Positions 48,001 through 56,985 are shown, counted from the stretch's first letter. The stretch: 64,000 bases of DNA from AC-32 sp036522595 (GCA_036522595.1 DATDFL010000288.1:1-64000), one strand, 5' to 3'. Numbers and translations: made by a program. The notes: generated by a model from the letters alone, not told the origin.

Positions 48001-48583
48001 CGTCGTCCGCGGCCCGGACGGGAAGCCGCGTTGCGGTTGGGGCGACAGCTCCGACCAGTACCGCGACTACCACGATACGGAGTGGGGGCGGCCGGTCCTC
48101 GACGAGCAAGGCCTCTACGAGCGGCTCTGCCTGGAGCTGATGCAGAGCGGCCTCTCCTTCGCGCTGATCCTGCGCAAGCGCGACGGCATGCGCGAGGCCT
48201 TTGCGGGATTCGATCCAGAGAAGGTCGTCGGCCTCGACGTGGAGCGATTGCTCAAGGACGAGCGCGTGATCCGCAACCGGGCGAAGCTCGAGGCGATCGT
48301 CCAGAACGCGAAGGCGACCGTCGCCATGCGCGACGAGACGCCGCTCCCCGAGCTGATCTGGAGCTTCCGCCGCCGCGACAAGCGCGCGCCGCGCAACTAC
48401 GGCGAGATGGTGTCGTTCAACGACGAGTCGAAGGAGCTGGCGAAGGAGCTGAAGCGCCGAGGCTTCTCGTTCGTCGGCCCGACGACGGTCTACTCGACGC
48501 TGCAAGCGGTCGGCGTCGTCAACGACCACATGGCCGGCTGCTTCGTCCGGTCCGAGGTGGAGGCCGAGCGCCGCCGCCTATAG
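47993..48583 (+). CDS. tag: DNA-3-methyladenine glycosylase I
   Basis: A 196-residue Tag-family base-excision enzyme removing 3-methyladenine. Family segments are RCGWGDSSDQYRDYHDTEWGRPV, LCLELMQSGLSFALIL, KRDGMREAFAGFDPEKV, FSFVGPTTVYSTLQAVGVVNDH and the C-terminal zinc-site-like DHMAGCF. GTG 47993 overlaps the preceding gene by 8 bp, so it is probably translated from the same mRNA. The linkage to a cyclase regulator has no obvious meaning. Confidence 0.92.
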   Translation: MSDVVRGPDGKPRCGWGDSSDQYRDYHDTEWGRPVLDEQGLYERLCLELMQSGLSFALILRKRDGMREAFAGFDPEKVVGLDVERLLKDERVIRNRAKLEAIVQNAKATVAMRDETPLPELIWSFRRRDKRAPRNYGEMVSFNDESKELAKELKRRGFSFVGPTTVYSTLQAVGVVNDHMAGCFVRSEVEAERRRL

Positions 48584-48629
48584 ACAGCGCTCGTGCGATC
48601 TGCGACGATCCTCTCGGGAGGGGATCGGG

Positions 48630-50597
48630 ATCAAGACCCGCCGGGCTCTCAGCGCAGCAGTCGTCGTCGGGTTCGTGCTTGCGCTCGCCGGCGCCGCCGT
48701 CTCTGCGTCCCAGCGGCCGGCGGTCTCGTCGGCAGGGACGTTCCGAGCGGACGTCGTCGGCGCGTCGTGGTCGCCAGACCCCGCCTTGGCCTATCTCACG
48801 ACCGCCTGGCAGCTCGAGTACGCAACGTGCGCGAAGCTCGTCAACTACCCGGATGCGCCGCCTCCCGAAGGATCGCGACTCAGGCCCGAGATCGCGACGG
48901 CGATGCCGGAGGTCACTGACGGAGGGCTGACCTACACCTTCCAGATCCGAAACGACTACGCCTTCTCGCCTCCCGCGACCGGCGTCGTGACTGCGGAAAG
49001 CATGAAGTGGACGTTCGAGCGGACGCTGAGCCCGAGCCTGGCTGGGCCGGGCGCCGCGTTCTACACGAACATCGTCGGGGCCCAGGAATACATGAGCGGC
49101 CAGGCGCAGCACATCAGCGGCATCGCGGCTAGTGGGGACGCCCTCACGATCCACCTGATCCAGCCGCAGGGCGACTTCCTGACCCTCCTCGCAATGCCAT
49201 TCCTCTGCGCCGTCCCGACGACGCTTCCCGCAGTGGAGCAGACGACGGGGCCCATCCCTTCCGCCGGCCCCTACTACATCTCCGAGGCGGTGGTGAACGA
49301 CCACTTCACGGTCAGCCGCAATCCGAACTACACGGGCCCGAGGCCGCAGCCGTTCGACGTGTTCGATTACCACTTCGGCGGCAACGAGGAGACCGTCCGG
49401 CAGCTGGTGGAGTCCGGGGTTTCCGACGACGGCTTCGGCGTCGGCCCGTGGGACGAGCTCAACCAGCTCTACGGCCCGGACAGCGACGCTGCCCACAACG
49501 GATACCAGCAGTGGTTCCCGGGTCCCTTCCAGTGCACCGGTTACCTGCCGCTGAACGCGGAGCGGCCGACGTTCGCGGACGTGAACATGAGGAAGGCCGT
49601 CAACTACGCCATCGATCGTGCCGCGCTTTCGGCGACCGTTTCTCCCTACCAGGCGCCCACGACCGACCAGTACCTACCGCAGGGGATGCCGGGATACGAA
49701 GACATTGCCGCATATCCCGACCACCCTGACATCGAGCAGGCTCGCGACCTGGCAGGTTGGCATCCGGGCGATCCTCTGCGTCCGCTCACCGTCTACTACC
49801 GGACGAACAGCACGGCCAACATTGAGCAGTACCAGCTCATCCGGGATGAGCTGGCGCAGATCGGCTTCGACGTGACCGGTGTGGGCTTCGCCGGTGGCGA
49901 CATCTACACGGCGATCGGCACGCGGGGCGAGCCCTTCGACCTCGCGGTCAGCGTCGGCTGGTGCGGGGACTACTACGACCCCGCGAACTTCATGCAGCTC
50001 TTCGACGGGTCGACGATCCACGACGGTGGCGGCAATCTCGACTCCTCGTACTTCAACGACCCCGTCTTCAACGATCGAATCCACGCAGCCGAGCAGCTCG
50101 TCGGCGACGAGCGCTACGACACTTTCCAGCAGATCGAGCACGACCTCGTCCTTGACGCAGCTCCGTGGGCGGCGTGGCGGCTGTATGGCACCAGCGAGTT
50201 CACGTCCCACCGGATCGGCTGCCAGCTCTGGCAGTACGCCTACAGCAGCATGGACATCGTCCACCTCTGCCTGCGGTCACCACCGCCCCCACCACCTCCG
50301 CCTCCGCATCCACCACCGCCGCCACCGCCACCAACCCCGCCGCCGCCGCCACCAGCCCCGCCGCCGCCTCCACCGCCCCCGTCGTTCAATCCGCCGAAAT
50401 GCGTCGTCCCGAATGTGCTCCACCTGAAGCTCGCCAAGGCGAAGTCCCGGCTGAAGGCGCGCCATTGCCGCGCGGGCACGATCAGCCGCAAACACTCGTC
50501 TCGCGCAGACCGGGGCCGCGTGATCAAGCAAGTCCCGAAGGCCAGCCGAAAGAAGCGCCCGAACGGCTTCAGGGTCCGGCTCACGATCGGCCGCTAG
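48630..50597 (+). CDS. Family 5 solute-binding protein with poly-Pro linker and C-terminal PASTA domain
   Basis: About 655 residues if started at ATC 48630, the only point giving a complete signal peptide (IKTRRALSAAVVVGFVLALA); GTG 48675 would truncate it. GGGAGGGG precedes 48630. The body is a peptide/oligopeptide-type SBP_bac_5 protein (RPEIATAMPEVTDGGLTYTF, VNMRKAVNYAIDRAAL, YYDPANFMQLF). A poly-Pro tract at 50278-50395 links to a PASTA-like domain (CVVPNVLHLKLAKAKSRL to the C-terminus). There is no lipobox Cys. PASTA domains bind muropeptides or lipid II in wall enzymes and kinases. The gene ends 24 bp before mreB and has no permease neighbours. Confidence 0.83.
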   Translation: MKTRRALSAAVVVGFVLALAGAAVSASQRPAVSSAGTFRADVVGASWSPDPALAYLTTAWQLEYATCAKLVNYPDAPPPEGSRLRPEIATAMPEVTDGGLTYTFQIRNDYAFSPPATGVVTAESMKWTFERTLSPSLAGPGAAFYTNIVGAQEYMSGQAQHISGIAASGDALTIHLIQPQGDFLTLLAMPFLCAVPTTLPAVEQTTGPIPSAGPYYISEAVVNDHFTVSRNPNYTGPRPQPFDVFDYHFGGNEETVRQLVESGVSDDGFGVGPWDELNQLYGPDSDAAHNGYQQWFPGPFQCTGYLPLNAERPTFADVNMRKAVNYAIDRAALSATVSPYQAPTTDQYLPQGMPGYEDIAAYPDHPDIEQARDLAGWHPGDPLRPLTVYYRTNSTANIEQYQLIRDELAQIGFDVTGVGFAGGDIYTAIGTRGEPFDLAVSVGWCGDYYDPANFMQLFDGSTIHDGGGNLDSSYFNDPVFNDRIHAAEQLVGDERYDTFQQIEHDLVLDAAPWAAWRLYGTSEFTSHRIGCQLWQYAYSSMDIVHLCLRSPPPPPPPPPHPPPPPPPPTPPPPPPAPPPPPPPPSFNPPKCVVPNVLHLKLAKAKSRLKARHCRAGTISRKHSSRADRGRVIKQVPKASRKKRPNGFRVRLTIGR

Positions 50598-50604
50598 ACC
50601 AAGC

Positions 50605-50610
50605 TAGACT
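50605..50610 (+). promoter_or_regulatory. -10 element (TAGACT) and ribosome site for mreB
   Basis: TAGACT lies 11 nt before ATG 50622, with AGGAGGG directly before the start codon. No good -35 is visible. Confidence 0.45.
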
Positions 50611-50621
50611 CGACAGGAGGG

Positions 50622-51671
50622 ATGGGTCTTTTGGGCTACTTCAACGGCTTCGGCGGCCGTGACATGGCTGTCGACCTCGGAACCGCGAACACGCTTGTTT
50701 ACGTGCGCGGGCGCGGGATCGTGCTCTCCGAGCCGTCCGTCGTCGCGATCGACCAACGCACCGGCGAGGTGCATGCGGTCGGCGTCGAGGCGAAGCGCAT
50801 GCTCGGCCGCACCCCGGGGACGATCTCGGCGATCCGGCCGCTCAAGGACGGCGTCATCGCCGACTTCGACGTGACCGAGCAGATGCTGCGGCACTTCATC
50901 CAGAAGGTGCACCAGCACCGGTTCGCGCACCCGCGCGTCGTCGTCTGCGTCCCGTCGGGCGTCACCGGCGTCGAGAAGCGCGCCGTCGAGGAGGCGACCC
51001 TCTCCGCAGGCGCGCGCCAGGCCTACCTGATCGAGGAGCCGATGGCCGCCGCAATCGGGGCCGGACTGCCGGTCGCCGAGCCGACCGGGAACATGATCGT
51101 GGACATCGGCGGCGGCACCACCGAGGTCGCCGTCATCTCGCTCGGCGGCATCGTCGTCAGCCAGAGCCTCCGCGTCGGGGGCGACGAGATGGACGAGGCG
51201 ATCATCAGCCACATCAAGAGCGAGTACAAGCTCCTGATCGGCCAGCAGACCGCGGAGGAGATCAAGCTCGAGGTCGGCTCCGCCTTCGACCTCAAGGAGG
51301 AGGTCCAGGCCGAGGTCAGAGGCCGGGACATGCTCACCGGTCTGCCGAAGACCGTGATCCTCAGCTCCGAGGAGATCCGCCGGGCCCTCGACGGCCCGGT
51401 CGGCCAGATCATCGACGCAATCAAGTCGACCCTGGACAAGACGCCGCCGGAGCTCGCGGCCGACATCATGGACCGCGGGATCGTCCTCGCCGGCGGAGGC
51501 GCGCTCCTGAACGGGCTCGACGAGCGGCTACGGCACGAGACCCAGATGCCGGTGCATCTGGCCGAAAGCCCGCTCACGTGCGTGGCGGTCGGCTCGGGCC
51601 GGAGCCTCGAGGAGTTCGAGGCGATCCACCGCAGCCAGGCCCAGAAGCGGCGCACGAATCACCGGCCGTAG
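50622..51671 (+). CDS. mreB: Rod-shape actin homologue MreB
   Basis: A 349-residue cytoplasmic filament protein guiding lateral wall synthesis. Phosphate-1 loop DMAVDLGTANTLVYVRGRG, phosphate-2 loop NMIVDIGGGTTEVAVISLGG, adenosine region GIVLAGGGALLNGL and the polymer-interface sequences are standard. The N-terminal GLLGYFNGFGGRD may form the membrane-binding amphipathic segment. It heads the mre cluster, and the 161-bp gap to mreC holds a dispersed repeat and hairpins. Confidence 0.96.
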   Translation: MGLLGYFNGFGGRDMAVDLGTANTLVYVRGRGIVLSEPSVVAIDQRTGEVHAVGVEAKRMLGRTPGTISAIRPLKDGVIADFDVTEQMLRHFIQKVHQHRFAHPRVVVCVPSGVTGVEKRAVEEATLSAGARQAYLIEEPMAAAIGAGLPVAEPTGNMIVDIGGGTTEVAVISLGGIVVSQSLRVGGDEMDEAIISHIKSEYKLLIGQQTAEEIKLEVGSAFDLKEEVQAEVRGRDMLTGLPKTVILSSEEIRRALDGPVGQIIDAIKSTLDKTPPELAADIMDRGIVLAGGGALLNGLDERLRHETQMPVHLAESPLTCVAVGSGRSLEEFEAIHRSQAQKRRTNHRP

Positions 51672-51680
51672 CTCGAGCGA

Positions 51681-51740
51681 CGTGCGGATCGACCGGTCAT
51701 TTCAGACGAAAGCACCGGCAAAGCCGGTCCTTCCTGAGGT
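51681..51740 (+). repeat. Dispersed 60-bp element, copy B
   Basis: Shares the 25-bp core 51684-51708 with the inverted copy at 43653-43677. The hairpin ACCGGC-AAA-GCCGGT (51714-51728) corresponds to the copy A hairpin with changed but still paired bases. A second hairpin GCACCGC-AA-GCGGTGC follows at 51743-51758. The region lies between mreB and mreC and could also act as attenuator or terminator. Confidence 0.65.
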
Positions 51741-51815
51741 CGGCACCGCAAGCGGTGCAGACGGCCCTTAACCGCGGGTAAACGGACCCTATTCGCCGCT
51801 CGCCGCTTTCTTTCC

Positions 51816-51821
51816 TACACT
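51816..51821 (+). promoter_or_regulatory. -10 element (TACACT) upstream of mreC
   Basis: TACACT ends 11 nt before GTG 51833. It suggests mreC-mreD-mrdA-rodA can be transcribed separately from mreB. Confidence 0.45.
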
Positions 51822-51832
51822 AGGTCGTTCTC

Positions 51833-52768
51833 GTGCCAAGGAACCGCGACGCACGACTTGCGGTCTTGGGGTCACCCGTTCCTCGCTCCAGGCCCGCCGG
51901 GTACTCCTCGCGTAGTGCCACCGCTCTCCGGCGGCGGCTCGTCGCAGGGGTGCTCGTCTTCGTTTCGATCGTGTTGATCACGATCTACTTCCGCGAGCCT
52001 TCAGGCGGGAGCCTGCACGGCATCCAGAGCGGCGGTGCGGCGGTTCTGCGCCCCTTCGAGGTCGGTGCGGAGCGTGTCGCGAGGCCTTTCCGTGACGCCT
52101 ACGGGTGGTTCGCCGGGCTCGTCCACGCGAAGTCCGAGAACGCGCGCCTGCGCAGCGAGGTCGACCAGCTCAGCCGGGAGGTGATCGCGAACCAGAACGC
52201 GGTCCAGGCGAACAGCGACCTGCGGCGCCAGCTCCACTACGTCGGCCTGCCGACGTTTCCGAGCGGCTACGACCCCGTGAACACGGAGATCATCGGCCGC
52301 CCCGCGAGCGAGTTCCAGCAGCAGGTCGACATCGCGGCGGGCTCGGTCAACGGGATCCGAAAGAACGACCCCGTCGTCAGCCCGGACGGCCTGGTCGGGC
52401 TCGTCACCGAGGTCGCCCACAACCAGGCGCAGGTGACGCTCCTGACCGATCCCGGGCTGAACGTCTCCGCGTACGACCTGACCACGAAGGCATCGGGGCT
52501 GGTCGACCACGGCCAGGGGCCGGGGACGCTGATCCTCGACCGGGTGCAGAAGTCCCAGACGGTCCGCGCGGGCGAATGGATCGTGACCTCGGGCTTCAAG
52601 TCGCACGGCCTCTCGTCGCTCTACCCAAAGGGAATCCCGATCGGCGTGGTCTCGGGCGCGTCGCTGAGCGACCTCGACCTCTACTGGCAAATCCAGGTGC
52701 GGCCACTGGTCGACTTCGGGTCGCTCCAGTCCGTGACCGTGCTCGTCCCGAAAACCCGCCCCCGGTGA
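51833..52768 (+). CDS. mreC: Rod-shape protein MreC
   Basis: A 311-residue bitopic membrane protein. The cytoplasmic N-terminus is basic, one transmembrane helix (LVAGVLVFVSIVLITIYF) lies at about residues 33-50, then a coiled coil (KSENARLRSEVDQLSREVIANQ) and the beta-rich domain (IAAGSVNGIRKNDPVVSPDGLVGLV ... VTLLTDPGLNVSA). It connects MreB to PBP2 in the elongasome. GTG 51833 is the natural start. Its stop overlaps mreD (GTGA). Confidence 0.94.
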   Translation: MPRNRDARLAVLGSPVPRSRPAGYSSRSATALRRRLVAGVLVFVSIVLITIYFREPSGGSLHGIQSGGAAVLRPFEVGAERVARPFRDAYGWFAGLVHAKSENARLRSEVDQLSREVIANQNAVQANSDLRRQLHYVGLPTFPSGYDPVNTEIIGRPASEFQQQVDIAAGSVNGIRKNDPVVSPDGLVGLVTEVAHNQAQVTLLTDPGLNVSAYDLTTKASGLVDHGQGPGTLILDRVQKSQTVRAGEWIVTSGFKSHGLSSLYPKGIPIGVVSGASLSDLDLYWQIQVRPLVDFGSLQSVTVLVPKTRPR

Positions 52769-53298
52769 GCCGCTACCTGATCGAGCCCGCGAAGGTCTGC
52801 GCGGTGATCTTCGTCGCAGCGATCCTGCAGGTGACGATCTTCTCGTCGGTCGACATCCTCGGCGGAACGCCCGACGTCCTCCTCCTGACGCTGATGGGCG
52901 TCGCGCTGCTGCGCGGCTCGATCTACGGCGCGGCTGCCGGCTTCGCGGCCGGCCTGATCGTCGACACCGCGAACCTCGCGACCCTGGGCGTGACGTCGCT
53001 GCTCCTGACGATCGCCGGTTACTGGATCGGGCGCTACGGCGAGACGACCGGCCGCGACCGTGCCCACGCGCCGTTCGTGTCGGTCGCGGTCGCGACGATC
53101 CTCGTCCAGTTCGGCGCGCTGTTCCTGCACTACATGCTCGGCGACGCCGTGTCGGCGCGGGTCGTCCTGCTCGACGCGCTCTTCCCGAAGGTCGCGCTGA
53201 ACCTGCTCCTGACTCTTCCGGTCTACGCGCTCGTGCGGCGCGTGCTCGCGTGGGCGACCGAGCCGGAGGGCGCGAGGGAGGTGCAGCTCCTTGGCTAG
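52765..53298 (+). CDS. mreD: Rod-shape membrane protein MreD
   Basis: A 177-residue polytopic protein with about five helices (VCAVIFVAAILQVTIF, VLLLTLMGVALL, GAAAGFAAGLIVDTANL, SLLLTIAGYWIGRYG, VALNLLLTLPVYALV). The G-x-x-x-G and D-T-A-N-L segment resembles MreD. GTG 52765 overlaps the mreC stop, and its own stop overlaps mrdA by 8 bp, so coupling is tight. Confidence 0.9.
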   Translation: MSRYLIEPAKVCAVIFVAAILQVTIFSSVDILGGTPDVLLLTLMGVALLRGSIYGAAAGFAAGLIVDTANLATLGVTSLLLTIAGYWIGRYGETTGRDRAHAPFVSVAVATILVQFGALFLHYMLGDAVSARVVLLDALFPKVALNLLLTLPVYALVRRVLAWATEPEGAREVQLLG

Positions 53299-55342
53299 CA
53301 CCGGCGCGCGCGCTCGTAGGCCCGGCTCCAACCGCTTCCTGCCGCCCGACCCGCGCGTCGAGGAGCCGTACCGCTTCACGCCGCAGCTCGCCCTGAGGCT
53401 CGGGATCCTCGGCGCCGTTGCGCTGGTCGCGTTCGGGATCCTCTTCTTCCGGCTCTGGGCGCTGCAGGTGCTCTCGGGCCCGCAGTACCTGCAGGCGGCG
53501 CTCGACAACCAGGTGCGCTCGGTCCGCATCGAGGCGCAGCGCGGCGAGATCCTCGACCGGAACGGCGTGCCGCTGGTCGCGACCGTGCCGGGCACGGCCG
53601 TCCAGCTCTGGCCCTCCGACATGGCCAAGAGCTCCTGGCACGCGCAGCGCGACGAGCTCCGGCGGCTCTCGCGGGTGCTCAAGGTCCCGGTTCGCCAGAT
53701 GCTGGCCGACATGAGCAAGCACAAGGGCGACCCCGTGACGCCGGTCGTCGTGCGGGAATCGGTCAACCGCGACGCGCCGATCCTCTACCTGAGCGAGCAT
53801 GCGGAGGAGTTCCCGGGTGTGCAGATCGTGCACACGTACCTGCGGAGCTACCCGCAGGGCACGCTGGCCGCCCAGCTGCTCGGCTACGTCTCGGAGATCT
53901 CGCCCCCGCAGCTCAAAGACCTCCAGCGCAAGGGTTACGAGCCCGGCGACAAGATCGGCCAGGCCGGGCTCGAGGCGACCTACGACTCGTACTTGCGCGG
54001 GCGGCCCGGCCTGAAGCAGCTGCGCGTCGACTCGCTCGGCCGCGCGCGGAGCCAGCTCGTCCTCAAGCGCGACCCGGCACCAGGCGAGTCGATCCAGACG
54101 ACGCTCGACATCAAGCTGCAGCGCGTCGCCCAGCAGGCGATCCAGGACGGGATCCAGCTCGCGCGGAACAACCATCACTGGGCCGCCAATGCCGGCTCGA
54201 TCGTCGCCCTGAACCCGAACGACGGCTCGGTCCTCGCCATGGCGTCCTACCCGAGCTACAACCCCGCGGTCTACACAGGCCAGGTGACGACGAAGCGCCT
54301 TGCCTCCTACGGCCTGACGCCGTCGACCGCCGAGGCGCACAACTACCCATCGCTGAACCGCGCGATCAGCGGCCTCTATCCGGCCGGCTCGACCTTCAAG
54401 CCCGTCACGGCCCTGGCCGCGCTGCAGACGCACACCATCTCTCCGTCGACGGTGCTCGAGTGCACGGGCTCATACACCGTCTACAAAAGCGACGGGACGG
54501 TTGCCCAGGTCTTCCACAACGTCGACCCCGGGGCTTTCGAGGCGATGACGCTCCCGACCGCGCTCGGCCAGTCGTGCGACACCTGGTTCTACCAGGTGGG
54601 CGACATGTTCTACAACGCGCCCCCGAGCGCAGGCCATCCGTTGCAGGCCTGGGCAGCGCGGTTCGGCATCGGGCACAAGACCGGCCTCGATGTCGGCCCG
54701 GAGTCGGCGGGATTGCTCCCGACCCCCGAGTGGCGCCACCAGCGGTTCACGGCGAAGACCGATCCGCGCAACTGGCAGATCGACCGCCTCTGGAAGCCTG
54801 GTGACTCGATCCAGCTCGCGATCGGCCAGAAGGACCTGCTCGTGACGCCGCTGCAGATGACGCGCTTCTACGCGCTGCTCGCGAACGGCGGCAAGCTCGT
54901 CAAGCCGCATCTCGTCGAGGACGTCCAGGAGGGCGGCGGCGGGCGTTCCGCGCCGCGGGTCGTTCACCGCTTCACGGCTCCGGCGCCGGTCTCGGTCGGG
55001 CTCGACCCGAGCAACCTCGCGGTCGTGCAGGACGGGCTCTACCAGGCGACCCACGCTTCCTACGGAACCGCCTACAACGTGTTCGGCAACTACCCCATCC
55101 CGATCGCCGGCAAGACCGGGACGGCGCAGAAGATCGTCAGCATCCCGGGCGCGGGTTTCCTCGGTGAGCAGGATCAGTCCTGGTGGTGCGGCTACGGCCC
55201 GGTGAACGAGCCAGAGCCGCCGCAGATCGTCGTGTGCGCGCTGATCGAGAACGGCGGCTTCGGCGCCGAGGCGGCCGCTCCCGCAGCGCTGCAGGTCTTC
55301 AAGCAGTTCTTCAGGGAGCAGGGAGGCGCTGCGGGCGGATGA
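53291..55342 (+). CDS. mrdA: Penicillin-binding protein 2, elongation transpeptidase
   Basis: A 683-residue class B PBP. The N-terminal anchor is LALRLGILGAVALVAFGILFF (about 34-54), followed by the pedestal (GEILDRNGVPLVATVPG ... GLEATYDSYLRG). Transpeptidase motifs are Ser367-Thr-Phe-Lys370, Ser428-Cys-Asp430 (the SxN equivalent is SCD) and Lys608-Thr-Gly610. It cross-links peptidoglycan along the sidewall with RodA. TTG 53291 overlaps mreD. The TGA overlaps the rodA ATG. Confidence 0.94.
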   Translation: MASTGARARRPGSNRFLPPDPRVEEPYRFTPQLALRLGILGAVALVAFGILFFRLWALQVLSGPQYLQAALDNQVRSVRIEAQRGEILDRNGVPLVATVPGTAVQLWPSDMAKSSWHAQRDELRRLSRVLKVPVRQMLADMSKHKGDPVTPVVVRESVNRDAPILYLSEHAEEFPGVQIVHTYLRSYPQGTLAAQLLGYVSEISPPQLKDLQRKGYEPGDKIGQAGLEATYDSYLRGRPGLKQLRVDSLGRARSQLVLKRDPAPGESIQTTLDIKLQRVAQQAIQDGIQLARNNHHWAANAGSIVALNPNDGSVLAMASYPSYNPAVYTGQVTTKRLASYGLTPSTAEAHNYPSLNRAISGLYPAGSTFKPVTALAALQTHTISPSTVLECTGSYTVYKSDGTVAQVFHNVDPGAFEAMTLPTALGQSCDTWFYQVGDMFYNAPPSAGHPLQAWAARFGIGHKTGLDVGPESAGLLPTPEWRHQRFTAKTDPRNWQIDRLWKPGDSIQLAIGQKDLLVTPLQMTRFYALLANGGKLVKPHLVEDVQEGGGGRSAPRVVHRFTAPAPVSVGLDPSNLAVVQDGLYQATHASYGTAYNVFGNYPIPIAGKTGTAQKIVSIPGAGFLGEQDQSWWCGYGPVNEPEPPQIVVCALIENGGFGAEAAAPAALQVFKQFFREQGGAAGG

Positions 55343-56535
55343 TCGAGGCCGTCGACACCCGCGCGCGAGGCCTGCGGCCGGTCAGGGCCGAGCGCCTCGA
55401 GATCGCCGCGTTCGTCCGGAGGCTCGACTGGATCCTGCTCCTCGGGGTCGGCGCGCTCCTCGGATACGGGCTCTGGGCGATCGCCGGGATCACGAAGAGC
55501 GACATCGCAGGCAACCCGAACTACTACGTCGTGCGGCAGGGCGTCTACGCGGCGGTCGGGCTGCTCGGCATGACGATCGCCGTCGCGATCGACCCGGACT
55601 ACTACCGCCGCTTCAAGCGCGTCATCTACGGCGGCACGCTGAGCGTGATGATGCTCGTGCTGCTGGCCGGCACGGTCTCGCGGCACTCGAAGCGCTGGCT
55701 CGACCTCGGCTTCTTCCGCTTCCAGCCGTCGGAGTTCGGGAAGCTGCTGTTCGTCCTGTTCCTCGCAGGCTTCCTCGCCGACCGGGCGAAGCGCATGAAC
55801 GAGAGCAGCGTCGTGCTGCAGGCGATCGGCTTCGCCGCCGGGCCGATCCTGCTCGTCTTCGTGCAGCCGGACGTCGGCACGGCGATGGTCTACGCAGTCG
55901 CTCTCGCGGGAGTCCTGTTCGTCGCGGGGACTCGCTGGACGCATCTCGCCGCGCTGGCGACCGGCGCGCTGGTTTTGATCCTGACCGTGCTCTGGCTCCT
56001 GCCGGCCGCGGGCGTGCAGGTGCTGAAGCCCTACCAGCAGGCGCGCTTGACGCACTTCACGCATCCGAGCGCCGATCCCTCGGGTGCGACCTTCAACGTC
56101 GCGCAGTCGATCAACGCGGTCGGTGCGGGGCGCTTCAAGGGACGCGGCGTCGCGGGGGCGACGCAGACGAACTACCACTTCCTGCCGGAGCACGCGACCG
56201 ACTTCGCCTTCGCCTCGCTCGCAGAGGAGCGCGGCTTCGTGGGCGTCTCGATCCTGCTGCTGCTCTACCTGCTGGTCGTCTGGCGCGGTCTGAGGATCGT
56301 CGCGTCGGCGCGGGACGCCTTCTCGGCCATCGCGGCAGGCGGGATCGTGGTCGCGTTCCTGTTCCAGATCTTCGTCAACGTCGGCATGTCGATCGGAATC
56401 GCCCCGGTCACGGGTATCCCGCTGCCGTTCGTCTCCGTCGGCGGCTCGGCGATGATCGCCAACCTGCTCGCAATCGGCGTGCTGGAGGCGATCCACGCGC
56501 GCGGCCACGTACGCCGCCGCGGCGTCCTTCGCTGA
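55339..56535 (+). CDS. rodA: RodA peptidoglycan glycosyltransferase (SEDS family)
   Basis: A 398-residue polytopic SEDS protein with about ten helices. Family signatures are GSRRWLDLGFF-like HSKRWLDLGFFRFQPSEFGKL, FVQPDVGTAMVYAVALAGVLFVAG, the catalytic loop with LPEHATDFAFASLAEERGFVG (Glu and Asp of the WxE/D region) and GMSIGIAPVTGIPLPFVSVGGSAMIANLLAIGVL. It polymerises lipid II with PBP2. ATG 55339 overlaps the mrdA stop (ATGA). After its stop, 230 bp hold a hairpin repeat and the promoter of a small gene. Confidence 0.95.
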   Translation: MIEAVDTRARGLRPVRAERLEIAAFVRRLDWILLLGVGALLGYGLWAIAGITKSDIAGNPNYYVVRQGVYAAVGLLGMTIAVAIDPDYYRRFKRVIYGGTLSVMMLVLLAGTVSRHSKRWLDLGFFRFQPSEFGKLLFVLFLAGFLADRAKRMNESSVVLQAIGFAAGPILLVFVQPDVGTAMVYAVALAGVLFVAGTRWTHLAALATGALVLILTVLWLLPAAGVQVLKPYQQARLTHFTHPSADPSGATFNVAQSINAVGAGRFKGRGVAGATQTNYHFLPEHATDFAFASLAEERGFVGVSILLLLYLLVVWRGLRIVASARDAFSAIAAGGIVVAFLFQIFVNVGMSIGIAPVTGIPLPFVSVGGSAMIANLLAIGVLEAIHARGHVRRRGVLR

Positions 56536-56620
56536 CTTACGTGGATCCAGACGACGTCGACCCGCGCTTGATCTCGAACTCGACGAAGTTCGCTGACGAG
56601 TCAAAGCCCGCTTCCCATTC

Positions 56621-56646
56621 GCCGCCGGAGCCGGGCTTTGCCCGGC
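56621..56646 (+). repeat. Dispersed hairpin repeat, copy 2 (first copy at 9518-9543)
   Basis: Hairpin GCCGGGC-TTT-GCCCGGC within a 26-bp segment matching 9518-9543 except for one loop base. It lies 85 nt after the rodA stop. Confidence 0.6.
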
Positions 56647-56730
56647 GGGAGGCACACCAACGCTGGCTCCTTCGAGACGAGAGACAGTCGCCGGATCGTG
56701 GAACAGGGGTAGCTCGCATCCGGGTCCCCC

Positions 56731-56759
56731 GTGACTCCGTCCGGAGGCGGTCCTACGCT
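56731..56759 (+). promoter_or_regulatory. Leaderless promoter of the 65-residue protein gene
   Basis: GTGACT (56731-56736) and TACGCT (56754-56759) are 17 bp apart; ATG 56766 follows after 6 nt. This is one of the clearest complete examples in the window. Confidence 0.55.
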
Positions 56760-56765
56760 TCCGCC

Positions 56766-56963
56766 ATGGCACCCAGACGTGAAGCCGAGGAGCTGCTGCT
56801 GATCGAGGAGGCCGACGCCTGGTTCGAGTACCTCGAAGCGACGCGCGGGCAGTCCGCGCTTCGGTACGGCGAGGTCGAGCCGTGGGCCTGGGCCCGCCTC
56901 TCCCAGCGGCTGCGAGCGGTCAGAGCAAAGCGCGCCAGGCTGCGGCCCGCGGCTGCCGCGTAG
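56766..56963 (+). CDS. Small basic-tailed helical protein of unknown function
   Basis: A 65-residue protein beginning APRREAEELLLIEEADAWFE. It is helical with many charges, contains YLEATRGQSALRYGEVEPWAWARLSQRL and ends in an Arg/Ala-rich tail. It resembles short actinobacterial proteins between rodA and rng, but I cannot name a family. The start is supported by a TANNNT box exactly 6 nt upstream. Confidence 0.65.
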   Translation: MAPRREAEELLLIEEADAWFEYLEATRGQSALRYGEVEPWAWARLSQRLRAVRAKRARLRPAAAA

Positions 56964-56985
56964 TCGTGTCGGCACCTCAGGTTGC

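Noticed and set aside
48593..48919. Frameshifted N-terminus of the binding protein in the 48593 frame
   Set aside because: That frame has no signal-peptide character, while the ATC 48630 frame gives a continuous signal peptide without any indel.
50278..50395. Low-complexity CCN tract as a possible assembly artefact or separate repeat element
   Set aside because: It stays in frame, uses mixed Pro codons with His, Thr and Ala interruptions, and links two recognisable domains.
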